The translations under genes were made by a program, and so were the position numbers. From NCBI RefSeq assembly GCF_964340395.1, contig NC_135563.1:16918151-16982150 (forward strand): a DNA stretch of 64,000 nt, read 5' to 3'. Positions 23,816 through 37,200 of this stretch are shown one piece after another. The stretch's first letter is position 1, and each line of letters opens with the position of its first letter. The stretch is from Glandiceps talaboti (Eukaryota; Hemichordata; Enteropneusta; Spengelidae). The notes under the pieces are model-generated. The model ran no database searches. It was given only the letters and a program-made list of their open reading frames with translations, and was not told where the DNA came from.

Positions 23816-26800
23816 TGTTAGAAAGGTTTTATGTCGAGCAAGACGAAGTTCTGTTTCAGATTAACTAGCTTTTATTGTGGTTCAGTGCAGTATGTTTACA
23901 CCTGATGTTTAATTTATGTAATAACAGTGTTCCATGTAATCGACACTCCATCTATCCACTAAATATACAAAACAACACCAATAAGACATCGATACGTCCG
24001 TTGTTACCATGCCAACAGTACTGAAATGTTGGCACATAGGAAAGGTATGGTTCATTCTCATTTTGTCGAAGTTCATTTTGCTCTATTTTGTTTGTTTTGC
24101 TAGGTCATTATAACAAAGGTTGCTATTGCTTGACCGTCTAAGGTACGAGGCTAGTTACAATGTGTATTTTTGTTGCTGGTACTTATACTACATCATTACT
24201 GCTGTTATTATTATTCCGTATGCCTATGGGATTTTCAAATAACTCCAAACACATTGCCATCTCACTAAAGACAAATGAAAGCATAAATATTTACTGAATT
24301 AGAATTAGGGGCTTATTTGAATCAAAATGAGAGAAATACAAATTATTTTGAGCAAGTCCAACTAGATACCTAAATTATCGACAATAATGTATAAACAGTT
24401 TTTAACAGTTTTTAACTGTTCATTGTGTGGTTATGTAGGGTAAAATATATAATGACTTGACGTGTGTCTTTTCTAAATAACCACATGATGTAAAGCGCAA
24501 AAAAAACTGGTTAAAGTACGTATTCTTTGATAAAACAATTGTTTTCGTGCCGTCAATAATTTCTATCGGGGTGAAAGTGAAAAAGTGGTAAAGTTCCATT
24601 CTTTTCTTCACACTAGCATTGCTCCAATCCACAGTTTGTCGTTTAATCCCCACTGAGAGTAATTTTAATGATTATTATCTAATGTTTTCATTATTACTGC
24701 AGAATATTCTGCCCAAATCAACACCTGTTAAACGCTATCTATCTTTCACTCCCAAGGTGGTCTCTGAATAAATATGGCGTCTCTCTGATTTTTCCATTAA
24801 AATAGTCTAAAATATTACAACGAATAATCAAATTTTTTGAAATCAAATCCATATTAGGAGATATTGCTCGGTTTCTAATCTAAAATTAAAACCGGTGCGT
24901 TCCAAAATTAAGAAAAACAAGATTTTTTTGTCCGATGACTTTGGCGGTTTAAAGAAGTCAGCACTGAAAGATAATAAAACCTTTCCTTTCATAATTGGTT
25001 TTTAATTGCATCAGGCAGGAAACTAATTATTCTCCACCATTTCTTACCAAATTATAATTTCATCTTTATAATTATTTTTCAGAGTAAAATTTGTAACTCA
25101 AACATGCCGAGTATTTGCTTTACATTCGTCGACTTTGATCTATAGCAGCTATACTTTATTATAGAGAATGTTAGGCGTACTAGAATTTATGCTTTTGTCT
25201 CTGTTGACAAGGATATCCCCTTTGTTGTAATACCACGCCATTACAGAACGGTAGTCCATTATCGCAGCTTACTTTACAAACTTACTTCCTAAGATTCATA
25301 CATACGCTGATTGCCATCGACAATCAGTTATTTCAATTGCGTTAATTTCCTGTGTGTCGCTGAAAAGGGGTCAGCTTCAATCAAAACATCACGAACGAAT
25401 CGTAGTGACGTCACCAGGCCTTTCACGCGATCGATGCAATTTTTATCTTAGCATGTAGAAAACCACCGATAATTTCCTATCGTTAAATGTCTTCCCTTGC
25501 TTGTGATTAAATTTTGTCCCAAATGATTTGTTATTTTGACAACATCAACGATTTGTTTTTATACAAGCATATTTACGAAAAAATCTCAATATCATTAGTA
25601 TTCCTAGCTTACAGTTGCGTTTAGAGTAAGTGTAAATGCGTTATGTTATGTTTAATGTTAATGTGTAAGTGACAGTGTATATTTTACAACTGTTAAAATA
25701 TGTTATTACTTTGTCCTTTGCAATGAACAAAATAAAAAACCATTACCGGTCCGATGAATTTGATTCATCATTTATATGACCTCGTAGACAGACTGGCGGT
25801 ATATCGTGAAATATTTATTTAGTGGCGTAGTATCGATTCTGGCTGTCGGCTGTCTGACGTGATATGCTCTGACACTCTTGGCATGTTTCAATATTTATGA
25901 ATAAAACGCATCAAAAAATTCATCATAGAACAATATAAAACCTAGCTAAATAGAATATAAATTATGAATTTACAATGCATCAATTTCACATCAGTTTGCA
26001 GATAGCGGATCAGATCAGACATTAAAAAAATAAATAAAAAAGACTTTTTAGGTGATAGCGTAGTGAAACATAACTGTCAGCGAAATATAAAATGTAAAAA
26101 CACAGACAAATTTTACACAGTGATGGTATGAAACACTAAGTGTTGAAACATTACGTGTTGACTTAACATGTTTTTCATTGTATCGGTTACTTGATACTTG
26201 TGATAAGTATTCCACAATCGTCTGGGGTCACGGCCTTTCCTTACCTTGCATGTCAATTATAGATATATGTTGTCATGACAACATGACACGTCGAACCAAG
26301 TAGACAGTGATTTTCACTTATTTTCACCAATTGTGTTCATGGTTGTGTTCATCGCTATGTTGATAGGCGTAGACTACATATCTAAAACACGATTATGACA
26401 TTTTTTTACGAAACAGACCACAATAGTCGTGATCAAAGCATAACACCGATTCAAACTACCACCAGAACTGACCCGTGTATTCATTAATCTCAATACAAAC
26501 CTGCAATATACAATCGCATGCATGCCATGGGCATCTGACAGGTGTCGTCTTTTCAAAACATCTGATGTCACGCAGGGGGCATAGAAATTGTTTACACTGT
26601 ATTGTACCTGTCTGTGGTGTCTAGGATTTTTTCAAGTGATCTGTACCAAATCGGATTAATCGTGTGTTATGATTTACTACATCTGATCGCAATGATAGCA
26701 AATATATACTCCGTGTATCCATTGTTCGTGTGTTCGTAACAGAGATGAACAAGGCCTGCAAAACGACGCCGTAAAGTATGATTTGAAAATCGGACAGGAT

Positions 26801-27410
26801 AAATCAAGTACGGAACAAAATAGATGACGTACATACGAACAGGTGAGTGAGTATATTGCCCTGTACTTCACCTCAAGTTCGCACACTCATGTAAAAATCA
26901 GCAGCTGGCCCTCAACTATCCTGAGTGCAAAAACACTCTCTGTTATTATCGCGATATACAATAACTGCTTGTGCAATTTGTTACCATAGATACTTGGTTT
27001 GGGTAATTTAAGGTCACAGGTCACCGAAAGGTCGGGTCATGGGATAAATTTATCCCTGTCAACATCAGAATTTTTTTTCATTACGTGTTATCGCTCTTAC
27101 ATCACGGTACTGACAACTTTGATTAACTTTTGAGGTTATTTTGTCATAAAGTAAAAGATACGCAATTTAGTTACCCTCAATGACGTTTTTAATCATGACT
27201 TGTGAATGCACAACATCTTGGCTGCTTTCCAAGACACCGTACTTTGTCTGTGCTACAATATACTGACGCACGTCACTGACCCATCAGCGGTATAAACAAC
27301 TTTATCCTAAGTCTAAATTTTACAATGTTGTACGATCTTTATTATAATACAACTAAGATCGTAGTTATCTGGAAAGTACTAGTACATAAGCACAGTCTAT
27401 GCAACAATTA

Positions 27411-27732
27411 TACAACCCTTGCAGCAGTGAGTCTAGAGATGCCTCTGATAAGAAGTTGTTTTACGCCATGTTCGTATACCATATTACAAACTTAAAACTG
27501 GCTTTAAAGGTGCTGGAAACGCTCCTCCTTATCACACTGTCAGATCATTTTTACAAAACAATAGCATGTGTATCTGATTTGGATTCACGTCATGTTCGTA
27601 TACTATATTACAAACTTTCACAGACATAACAAACTAACAAGGCATCGCATGAATTTACTACATCAGTGGCGCCCACTGATAAAACGATATTGTGATGAGC
27701 GGCATCTCTAGACAACTGCTGCAAGGGTTGTA
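27411..27732. mobile_element. Short inverted-repeat element (MITE), about 320 bp
   Basis: The left end (27411-27443) and right end (27701-27732) are inverted copies of about 32 bases with roughly two differences; they begin TACAACCCTTGCAGCAG. If the outer TA is the target duplication, the ends start CAACCC and the element would be of TA-target (Tc1/mariner-like) type. The interior holds a 27-base direct repeat at 27467-27493 and 27591-27617 with one mismatch, and a small hairpin, CAGTGG-CGC-CCACTG, at 27664-27678. It encodes no transposase, so it is non-autonomous. The well-matched ends suggest it is fairly young. Confidence 0.8.
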
Positions 27733-27820
27733 ATGGAAACAACAGCCTAATTTTTTTTCATTTGAAAATGCCACTTATTGAGAGTCTGCTCACGAGTATG
27801 TATAATTGCACGAGTGCAAC

Positions 27821-27966
27821 TGCAACAGTGTTTCAACTGCAAAAGTGTTTCACCTGCAACAGTATTTCACATGCAACAGTGTTTCAGCTGCAACAGTGTT
27901 TAATTGCAAGTGTTTCAACTGCAACAATGTTTCACCTGCAACAGTGTTTCAACTGCAACAGTGTTT
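27821..27966 (+). repeat. 17-bp minisatellite, about 9 units
   Basis: The unit is TGCAACAGTGTTTCAAC with variants. Units start at 27821, 27838, 27855, 27872, 27889, 27905, 27920, 27937 and 27954, most 17 bases apart. It ends in a short TCTCTC tract. It lies about 90 bases beyond the MITE. Confidence 0.9.
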
Positions 27967-29599
27967 CTCTCTCTCTGTACGTAATACCACTATCATTGGT
28001 TCATGTTGTACTCAATTTCAATTACACTGGACCAATAAGCAGCAGAATCAGAGGTGTACTTTCCACACAACTTTGGTCTCGGTTGTAAACTTGACAAAAC
28101 TTCTTAAAGTTTACAAAACTTTATAGTTGTCTTCATGGTCGAACGGATTGTACACATCTTCACAAAATCATCGCGTCACCATGTAAGCATATTTATAGTT
28201 GATATTTGTTAAGAGTAGCATTTAGAAATAACACGAAGACTTTTTTAAAAAGAGAAATGTTGACAAAAGAACGTCTCCACTTGTTGTACAATGAATACAA
28301 CGTTTGCGACATTCAAACAGAAACTTTGAACACTTGTAGTACGTGACGGATGAATGGAGAAAGTCACGATAGAAAGATTGGAAACGTTTTTGTGGGAACG
28401 TATGCGTGACGATGAATACACCTATTCAACAAATTTTCGGGTCGGTGGCTTTAAGTACCTGGTTCGGCGATTCACATTCTGCAGTCAACATCTTTGTAGG
28501 TCTCGTGTGTTATTTGCTGATGGATAGGTGTAATTGTTAAGAAAAGAACCAGTCTTTAACTTGGTGAATCGTGACGAATTGCAATTTTATTGCATGAGAA
28601 ATGTTGTTTTTTGTATGCACACGCCCCCAACGGTAGATACTCACAGAAATCCTACTTTACATCAAGGCATGATTTAATAGATCACAAAATTCGTCAACAT
28701 TGAAATATTACGTCATCTAATAATATGTTATTCTGTCATATAAAATTCATGTAAAATAATGCTGATGATGATTAGTATTACTTGAGTTAGTGGACTGGTA
28801 CAAGCAAAAGAGCAAATGTCAATAAAACGCATATGTGCACTGAGAAATACTCTCGCACAAAGTCGACTTGGATGAGTGTATCTCCATTTAAAGTTGTATC
28901 ACCCAACTTGAGATTTTGTATACAATAAATACTAATATAAAATTGTAAACCATTCAGTATCGCATTCATGTCGTTAAAAATCACCTTATAGCCTTATTTC
29001 CTATAAGATAAGCTTAAAGTCGGTTTCTCTGCAACCCTGGCAATTTCTGGATGTATCCAAACTTGTATCAGCAAATTGTTCACTCAGTTTGCCTGAATGA
29101 GATGCTACAGATTATAATGTCACGTGGTTAGTAAGTAGAATGACATAATATGAAATGAAAATATTGCAGAAAAATGCTCCTATTTTCTGTCTACGAAAAC
29201 TGTGATCTTTTCACATATGTATTGAGACAAATATGATTATATTATTAAAAGCATTGTGAATGACCAATGTTCTTCAAGTCGAACAAAAAAGAGTTTATAT
29301 GTGAACATTTTTAGATTGAGCATAAAACGAGATGACCTTGGATAATCACGTTTGGTCACGTGTATGCCTCTAAGCATTTGTGTGGTCATACTTGAATGTT
29401 TTGGCCAATACATAAGATACAACTTTTGTCATATTTTGCTTACATTTCCGAATAAGTTCAGTTCTAGAATACTGCATGTCGTCCTCTTAAATGACAAATC
29501 AGAAGTGCGCCACCAAGCGACATAGTAAGACACTCATCACGATGAACGTTCGTCGCACTACAATGCCGTAGCGAAGGCTGAATTTGTAATTGAGACGTG

Positions 29600-29614
29600 T
29601 TTTTTTTTTTTTTT
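29600..29614. repeat. Poly-T run
   Basis: About 15 consecutive T after GACGTG. No element tail or target-site duplication is evident around it. Confidence 0.85.
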
Positions 29615-29743
29615 CTTTCATCATTCTGATACAGCCACTAACTTACTTATAGATCATTCTGACAACCCGCTTACAACAAATTATAGCAAATTTCACGATA
29701 TTATCTTTTCCCAGCCACTACGACAACTAGCTTTATACAACAT

Positions 29744-29759
29744 GGGGGGGGGGGGGGGG
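29744..29759. repeat. Poly-G run of 16
   Basis: Sixteen consecutive G on the plus strand. Sequencing or assembly length error is likely. Confidence 0.9.
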
Positions 29760-30386
29760 TCATTAATATAATGAGAAATGATTTCGTGGCAAGTAAATTG
29801 CAAATTGTTCCTCCCTGAGGATCATCGAAATAATTCAATATTGCAGTGATGATCACTCGAAATGATGAATATCCCTCTTCAACATTTGGTCTCATTTAGT
29901 CACTTTAAAAGTACGTCAAGGTGGCAGATGTGTTTTTGTCGGCCTATTTACCATTGGAGGTCAGTTTTGACCTTGTACGTGACAGCGTGGTGGTTTAGAC
30001 CTTAGTTAATGCAACAGCGAACACACTCTATTAGCACCGTGGGAATATACATTTGCCATGGGGCAATCATCTCTCCAACGTTAACCCCACACATACTCTG
30101 AAGGATGGACACCGTGATGAATTGTAATACGTTTCATTTAGCAAGAATGCCATGGTACTTGGGAACGAAATACCCGGTCAGTACTGCCGACGCTACATGC
30201 CATTATTTTAGACAGTGTGTTATATTTTCCTCTTTTTTTAAAATTACTTCTGTTTACTTTGCTGATTTGTGTTGTATTACAACTGAGGTCATCCATGGGT
30301 GACAAGGATTAATTCCAAGCCAAGAAAGTGTCCACTTTTAATTTCAAGGAGATCCAGGAAGTGTCTTCTTAATCTTTTCTAGTGAA

Positions 30387-30545
30387 CCCCCCCCCCTTAC
30401 AGACACACACACATACATACACACACATACATACATACATACATACATACATACATACATACATACATACATACATACATACATACATACATACATACAT
30501 ACATACATACATACACACACACCACCACCACCACACTCTGCACAC

Positions 30546-30577
<32 letters not shown>

Positions 30578-30641
30578 CCACCACCACCCACCACCACCCT
30601 CCACCACCCTCCACACACACATCACCACCATCATCATCGCC
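30387..30641. repeat. Compound microsatellite (C)n-(ACAT)n-(ACC)n-(ATC)n
   Basis: A C run at 30387-30396 is followed by (AC)n/(ACAT)n to about 30518, (ACC)n, then (ATC)n around 30544-30575, then ACC/ACCCT blocks to about 30641. All frames are open through it, giving spurious HTYI and CMYV repeat peptides. Confidence 0.95.
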
Positions 30642-33439
30642 ACTTACAAAATAATAAATCGTAGTGCCATGACGTAAACATCGATTCATTTTCTACGTAA
30701 TCAGTTCAAATTACCATATTCAAGGTACACACACTAAAAGAAATTTGTCAATAAATTCATCGCATTGTCTTTTTTTGCAAGACGTAAGGAGGATCCTATT
30801 ATCTCCTTTAGTCCTAAATTTACTTTTTAAGGCGTAAAAAATGGTTATTTTTCATATGATTCGTAATTTAAACAGTATGTTCTCCTTGCTAAATCCCAAA
30901 CACCTACTTACAATATACTAATTAGAAGTACATTTTTCAGTATAATATACAAAATAAAAGTTTAATCCAAAATATTGACAAAATCTAACAAAACAAGATC
31001 TAAATTCGAAAAGTTCAAAAGTTAACTTTTACAGTACTACATAATAGCTTAATACTGACTCCATACCCTGCAAACCCTGTATATGTTTCAATACCCTGTT
31101 TCACCTCGTTCCATAATGGCATTTATCCGTCATTCCAATATGTATGGCACGGTGTTTGGACGTGAATGTGTTTCGTTTCACCATTCATGTGTGCTAATTT
31201 CACGCCATCTGCTTCAATTGAAATCGCCGGGATTTGATCGCCAAGTAAGTAATACCAGGTGACACACTGTATAGTTTGTTTGTATTGATGTCTGGTTACA
31301 GTATAACCTGTCTGTCAGCAGTATGCGCTTGGAGTCAAAAGTTAAATCTTGATTTAAGTACAGAACAACACTATTGATCTATTGATCTGTGCTAATAAAC
31401 AAGGTATATGTGTAATATTCCTTTTCGTGTCCAAGAAAAACTGGTTTAAATCATAAATTTCCAGTGGTGCACGCATGTGAAACTACACTGTACACAGATA
31501 GAGCAAATAATTGCAAACCAGTCTTTCTTAAAAGCAAGTAAAATAGTTTGGGATTTGCTATAAGGTTTGGGGCAAACAGAAAAAACATTGTCTATACCAA
31601 AAAAGAATCCCACGGGTACACTTTCCGAACAAGTGCACTCGAAGAACAGATTTAAAACTTCATTTGATAGAGTTGAAAACCGAATACAATGGATTCAACT
31701 TTAAGTGTCGCAACATAGCTATTAATAAATAACTCGAACGAATGTTAGACATTGTTCAACCATTGCGTTGTTCTTTACTTTGGGCTTATGTCATACCCTA
31801 TTCCGTGACCCCGCATTTTTCTGAATTTTAATTCTAATCGAAATAGGGTTTCCAACTCCTATTTATCATTTCTCTCTCCTTGCTGAGTGTTTTAGAAGCT
31901 TTCAAAGACCCTCAAACAAGACCTGAAACTAGCTATACAAAGAAACGCGCCAGGGCGAAAACTCTTCCACAGTACCTAAATAATTTAGTCTGATAGAATG
32001 TCATTTTTAATTTAACAAGTAACTGTACAAAAATAGACAAATCCTTATAATATGGTCGTGTTGGAATTTCATCACATGGGGGCTGAGATTTCAAGTTAAT
32101 TTTTCGTGTACATTTCAGTTATATCTGTGACATGCTCATTATTTTGTCTATATCGCTTTTGATGTCAGAGGTTTCGATGGTTTATAATAAATTAATGATT
32201 GGACACGCACTCCAACCTTTAATAAACTGCAACGGGATATGTACAGTCTATTCTCGTTTACTCTGTGATCGGGGGGTCATGACAGGGGTCACTCAGTTCG
32301 ATTTGGCAAGCATTCCAGACGCTTTCAAATTACTGTTCTAACAATAAATAGCAGGGCCAATCAATATTTGGACAATAAAGTCAGTACAGTGTTAACTGTA
32401 GCTCTTTTGCCAATCAGATCTCTCGTCCACCATATTGGTGTAATCACCGTACGTATGACGTATTTTTACATGACAAGCCAAACTTTCCAAGCACTGTTAA
32501 CAAATACAGTATTGTTCGTTTTTATTTACATGTCATCACATTGGGTGCTCACCCCGTTTTGTCTAATAAGTGACAATCTAGTTTATTCTATAGCCAGTGC
32601 TCGTCGGCAAATTAGTTTATATCAGAGCAGTGCTGTCTGACTTTTGTAATAATTATCGAGCGGTCGACACGTCCTATACGCACCTGTCGTATTTACATGC
32701 AGCGGATCGGAGCCTTACAATAGTTGATTGGTAGCCATGGGGACGACGGGCAGTCCGGAGTTCCATATACCGGTGTAACACATGTGTGCTGTTAAGTTAT
32801 TCAGTTCGTTCGCCTCTCTATAAAGACAGGTGTCTTGAGGAACAAATCGGTGTGTGGTTTTAGGCCCGAGGGGCGTGAGGATAGTCGTACAAGCCAATTT
32901 GTTGATAAACTCTCGGAGGATTACAACACCCATGGTATGTACGTATATGTAGACACGTACGATGTTTGAACACACAACCGTGCTCACAGTGGTATTACGA
33001 GAACATTGACGTTTGTTATTTATTACCACAAGTAAAGTTCAAAGCCGATTACGAGAGAAACTTGAAGAGAAACACGCTCCGTCATCAGATGATAAACAGA
33101 TCCATATTGGCTATATTTCAGAGTATCCGTTGGTCCTGAAGGCGACGACAGTTAATACTTGAGTCCTGTCGTGTTCTCCGGTCGAACGAAGCTACTTAAT
33201 TTAACCTACCCTGTTGGTTGCCATGGAACCTGGCGTATTTAGTATATGACATTGTTATTCTATTGAAAAAGGTCAGTGGATGGGATTCTGTTTCCGTGGT
33301 AACGTGACGTTGTGACTAAGCCATACATAGAGTTATTGGATTACTGGAGTCATTGCTGTCAACTCGGTTATATTAGTGACTGCATTAAAATTGCAGTAGT
33401 CAGTCAATAGTTCAGCCTCGTCGTGACTCGAAGTGGACT

Positions 33440-34288
33440 TTGAGTATGTCAACGGTGGCCGTGCACAAGCCCAGTCCACCAGGAACAAATAATAGTGCTT
33501 CTCTCTGTTGGCCAATGCACCACGCACCGAAACTATCATATTTGCAGCCGTCAGACTTGCCAGTCAGAAAACCGCAGAGGAAAGTCAGAATACCAAGGCG
33601 AGACAGCAAGGCAAATTTTACTTATCTTGAACAAGTTCTTGAAGAGGATGAGGACGAAAAACCGATTGAGCCTCTCCCCCCATTGGAGAGTATGAGGGGA
33701 GCTATTGGCCGTGCCAGAATCAGCCGGGGTATAAGTTATTTACTGCCAAACAACGAAGGCAAAGTATCAATCCAAAACACATATGATCCTGACCTATCCG
33801 CCTTGTTTAAGAGACCCCACCGCAATAAAACAAACGGTACATCGCGAGGTTTAAGATCGGATAGTAAATACGTTAGCACTTCGAACTCCTCGTTGCCACT
33901 GTTGTCATCCAATTACTCCCCCAGTACTCTTTTCGCTGGCACTGGACACGGGGACAACAAGACTCCCCCGAAAACACCCAAATCGGACAAAGAAAAGACG
34001 AGACTTCGCAGAAGTTCTCTGCAAATCGAACCACAGGTGAAAGAACTATTGGACAGTTTTGTAAGGTGTGATCCGTACAACGAACCCGTGAAACCAACTG
34101 AACTTCCTCTGATTGTTCAAAGTACTAAAAAGGACAGAGATATTACTAGTGGATCTAGTGTAGAAGGGGAAGACTCTGTGTATCTTAGTGGTGACAAACT
34201 TGACATGGTGTGGACCTGGTTGAATACAGAGGATGAAGAGAAAAAGAAGCAACGAGAGGAGGCGGACGAGTCGTGGATGTACGAGTAA
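33440..34288 (+). CDS. Disordered protein with C-terminal WTWL motif, 282 aa
   Basis: I do not recognise the family. It is a single open exon of 282 codons, and an in-frame TAA lies upstream of the ATG with no other in-frame ATG between. The order is: a Pro-rich N-terminus; a basic patch RKPQRKVRIPRR (43-54); an acidic stretch LEEDEDEKP (67-75); PLPPL (78-82) followed by basic residues; a Ser/Thr-rich middle with TPPKTP (175-180); a helical VKELLDSFVR (200-209); and a C-terminal LDMVWTWLN (254-262) followed by a charged KKK/REE tail ending in SWMYE. The LLDS and WL motifs recall the genes at 13997 and 21434. There is no signal peptide, membrane segment or catalytic domain. The next plus-strand AATAAA is far away, at 35388. 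Confidence 0.75.
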   Translation: MSMSTVAVHKPSPPGTNNSASLCWPMHHAPKLSYLQPSDLPVRKPQRKVRIPRRDSKANFTYLEQVLEEDEDEKPIEPLPPLESMRGAIGRARISRGISYLLPNNEGKVSIQNTYDPDLSALFKRPHRNKTNGTSRGLRSDSKYVSTSNSSLPLLSSNYSPSTLFAGTGHGDNKTPPKTPKSDKEKTRLRRSSLQIEPQVKELLDSFVRCDPYNEPVKPTELPLIVQSTKKDRDITSGSSVEGEDSVYLSGDKLDMVWTWLNTEDEEKKKQREEADESWMYE

Positions 34289-37200
34289 TAATTCATTGAA
34301 AATATCAACATCATTTGACTCAATGACAGCAATAACTATGATCAGTAATCAAACCTTTGTGTGTTCTAAATGACGTAAAGTCTTGGACGCTATAAACCTT
34401 TTATTGCTGTAAGTAATACTATTGTTATCAAAGACAGGACCAAGCCCACTCAACCTTGTAAGTATACAGTTTATGCACACCAATACCCGTCCATGAAAAT
34501 TAACCTGGAAAAAAGTGATGATACAAAATTTCATACATTTTAAGTGTGCAGTGCAATACCCATCAACGGTATAGATATCTCAAAAGTTGTGGTTTACTTT
34601 AAGTCATAAATCTCACTTAAAAAATCGGAAGAATTATGTTAACAACACAAAGAGTACAACATTGTTTTAGTTTACCAAGACTTAATGATTGAAAATTGAT
34701 ATACATACAAGTTTTTTTCATAGTTGATCTGTTGCCTTTTGAAGTCGCTGCCAAATTATACAATGTACTATTGGGTTGTTGCTTGACATTTGAAAGTGGA
34801 TTTTGAAAAGAATCGCTGTTACTGTGTTAACGATGAATTTAAAAAACATTTTTCACTGCCTTTCTTCGAATGAAGCATGATTGAAGTTTTTATATTGATC
34901 ACAAATGGCATATATTGGTGCAATTGTTAGCCAGGCTCCACGTATCCCCTCTGTTCCACCGTTAAAGTTTACATCACTAAGTAAACTTATCTGTAAAAGA
35001 CAAACACAATGGTTTGACTTGTTTTTTGGTTCACGGTTATCACACTCAGTGTTTACTACGTCATAGTGTTTCTGAACTAATTGTGCCATAGTAACCGAAC
35101 TCCATGCACAGTATGTATGTTGAGAATCTCTGATTTATTTTCGCAACGTTTGGGGTTAAAGGCAAAGTTTCATTATCAAAATCACATAAATGTAAGCCAG
35201 ACCTTTTTGAAATGTTTTTTTTTTATTTTGTTTGATCACATCTCGTTTTGTGTGTCCAATTGTTATGTACATCGTCATTATGTGTGTTTGCTGTGATCAC
35301 CGAATGTGCAAAGGTAGTGTTATTTTAATAGTTCGTAAACACAAGGAAATTTTAACACCGCTTTGGTTGTCAGTGTTTGAACATGCAAATAAAACAACGG
35401 TGATACCTAACCAGGTGTGTTTCTCGTCAATGTTATTCTCTCGAGAGAAATGTATGCCAACAGTTGGTATTTGCCCTGTCTTTATTCTCAGCCCTCAATC
35501 TATGTATATTTCTTTACTTAGTAGAAGTTGTTTATTTCATAGTCTTATGGCCATGCTTTAGTCTTGTTTTTTTTAAGTTTATGGCTCATTCTTTCATTCA
35601 ACTGTTTCCGTAATGTTTCTCTAGACTCCACTTGTCTTTAAGAACAAAAGATCAAGATCAAGATGTTTACGGGTTATTTTGCCTGCGTCATTTATGTCCC
35701 TTAAGTGACAACTTAATATATAATTTACAACAGCTAGGCCTAATAAAAAATAAAAGTCACCCTCGTTCAACTGTCGTTGGACTATGTTTTGTTATTACTT
35801 ACAAGTTTCCGGACTTTACGGACGATTTACAATACAGGCCAATTAACCTGGAAAAGATCGCCGTCTGCCTGGACAAAATCTTGCTACATTTTATCCTCTG
35901 GCGCAACAAAAAATTAAGTACACATTCGAGTTGTTACACTTTATTCCTTTTAAGTGTGTGGGTGACCTAAAGGTAGCTAGGGCAAAGACATTGTAGCATT
36001 TTTTATATGAGGTATGATTTGTAATGATAAAATGTAGCAATGTTAGCTAAGATCACACCAGAAGACGGTCTGTTTCAACGTCACTGGTTTACATTGTATA
36101 CTTTTTGTAACATATAATGCTAATTGCAACCAGGGCAGTGCATCACATAGCGTCCTTGATAAATAATTTCCGAAAAATCCCCTCTCCTTCTTCCCTTCCG
36201 TGAAATATACATCACAAGTTGGCTCCAGGCTTTTTATCTAGAATCGATTTCATTGATTGAAATTGACACCCTTTTACTGGGATATACCAGGGATTTCTAC
36301 ATCTAGTGCACTTCAGTCAATCGACCCAGGCCCGCCCAATTATTATGTTGAAGTGTCTTGCAGGTAACCATGGATGGGTTATAAATAAGTAAACATACAT
36401 ATACACATACATTCCTGTGACTTGCGTTGCGAGAACACCGTAAAGTTATTTGAATGACTTTACCTTGGCACAGACTTTGAATAGAAGGCATAATTCTCGA
36501 ACAAACTCTAGTTAAATGTTTTGGTTAACATGTGATCGACAGCTTGAATGTTTTCCTATTGGTATCAATAGACGCGCCGAATGAATGTAAACCAGTTGGC
36601 CAGCTCATAGAGATAGAAGTGCCAATTCTAGTAAGTTTGAATGTGTTCAGAGACATTTCATTAAAGGGACAAAGACTGAGTTTGTACATTTTCTGGGTGG
36701 TAAGTTTTGCAACATATTAAAAAGGCAGAGTTTAAGTAGTATTCCACTCACTGAAGCATACTTTAACCACCACTTGTCATTGACAGAACTCAGACCCTGT
36801 TTAGAGGCATAATATACTAGTATAAACGATAAGATGACATTATTTAGTTTACCCATACTAAAATATCAAGGAAATCCCGATTAGGCCTAGATAAAAATGA
36901 CTAAATTGATACCCCTACATTCGTGTGGGCTACATAGCCCTAATATGGGGTTTTATATGAGTATTTTCACCCGTGTAAATAAGCATCTGAACTTGTGCCA
37001 CTTTAAGCTCAGACTTATTGCATGACAACCAGTCGTCAAAAGACTTTATCTAAATCCGAGTTCAAGTGGTGACATTGCTAAGGTAGGCTACCCAAATATT
37101 TCTAATATACAGTACAATGGAATGGTGCCAAATGACATTCTACCTCTCAATTCCTCTGTTTACTAGATCGATTTCCGATTTGTTAAATTTGGTACCCTTT

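Larger units (their letters stand above)
22680..33439. other. Gene-poor repeat-bearing intergenic region
   Basis: No conserved protein was recognised in about 10.7 kb. It contains a 43-bp minisatellite (23308-23815), a MITE (27411-27732), a 17-bp minisatellite (27821-27966), homopolymers near 29.6-29.76 kb and a compound microsatellite (30387-30641). Consensus-like donors CAG|GTGAGT at 26843 and CAA|GTAAGT at 31245 on the plus strand could belong to noncoding leader exons of the gene at 33440, but nothing links them. Confidence 0.55.

Noticed and set aside
23210-23816. 200-codon repeat protein on the minus strand
   Set aside because: It is a translation of the 43-bp minisatellite; the same peptide appears in all three frames, so coding is not indicated.
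27762-28126. Plus-strand frames of 106-108 codons with CNSVS/TATVF repeats
   Set aside because: They come from the 17-bp minisatellite cycling through frames.
30369-30689. His- and Met/Val/Trp-rich frames
   Set aside because: Microsatellite translation.
35632-35970. 112-codon plus-strand frame
   Set aside because: Random-looking composition; it overlaps the dispersed repeat core at 35881-35902.
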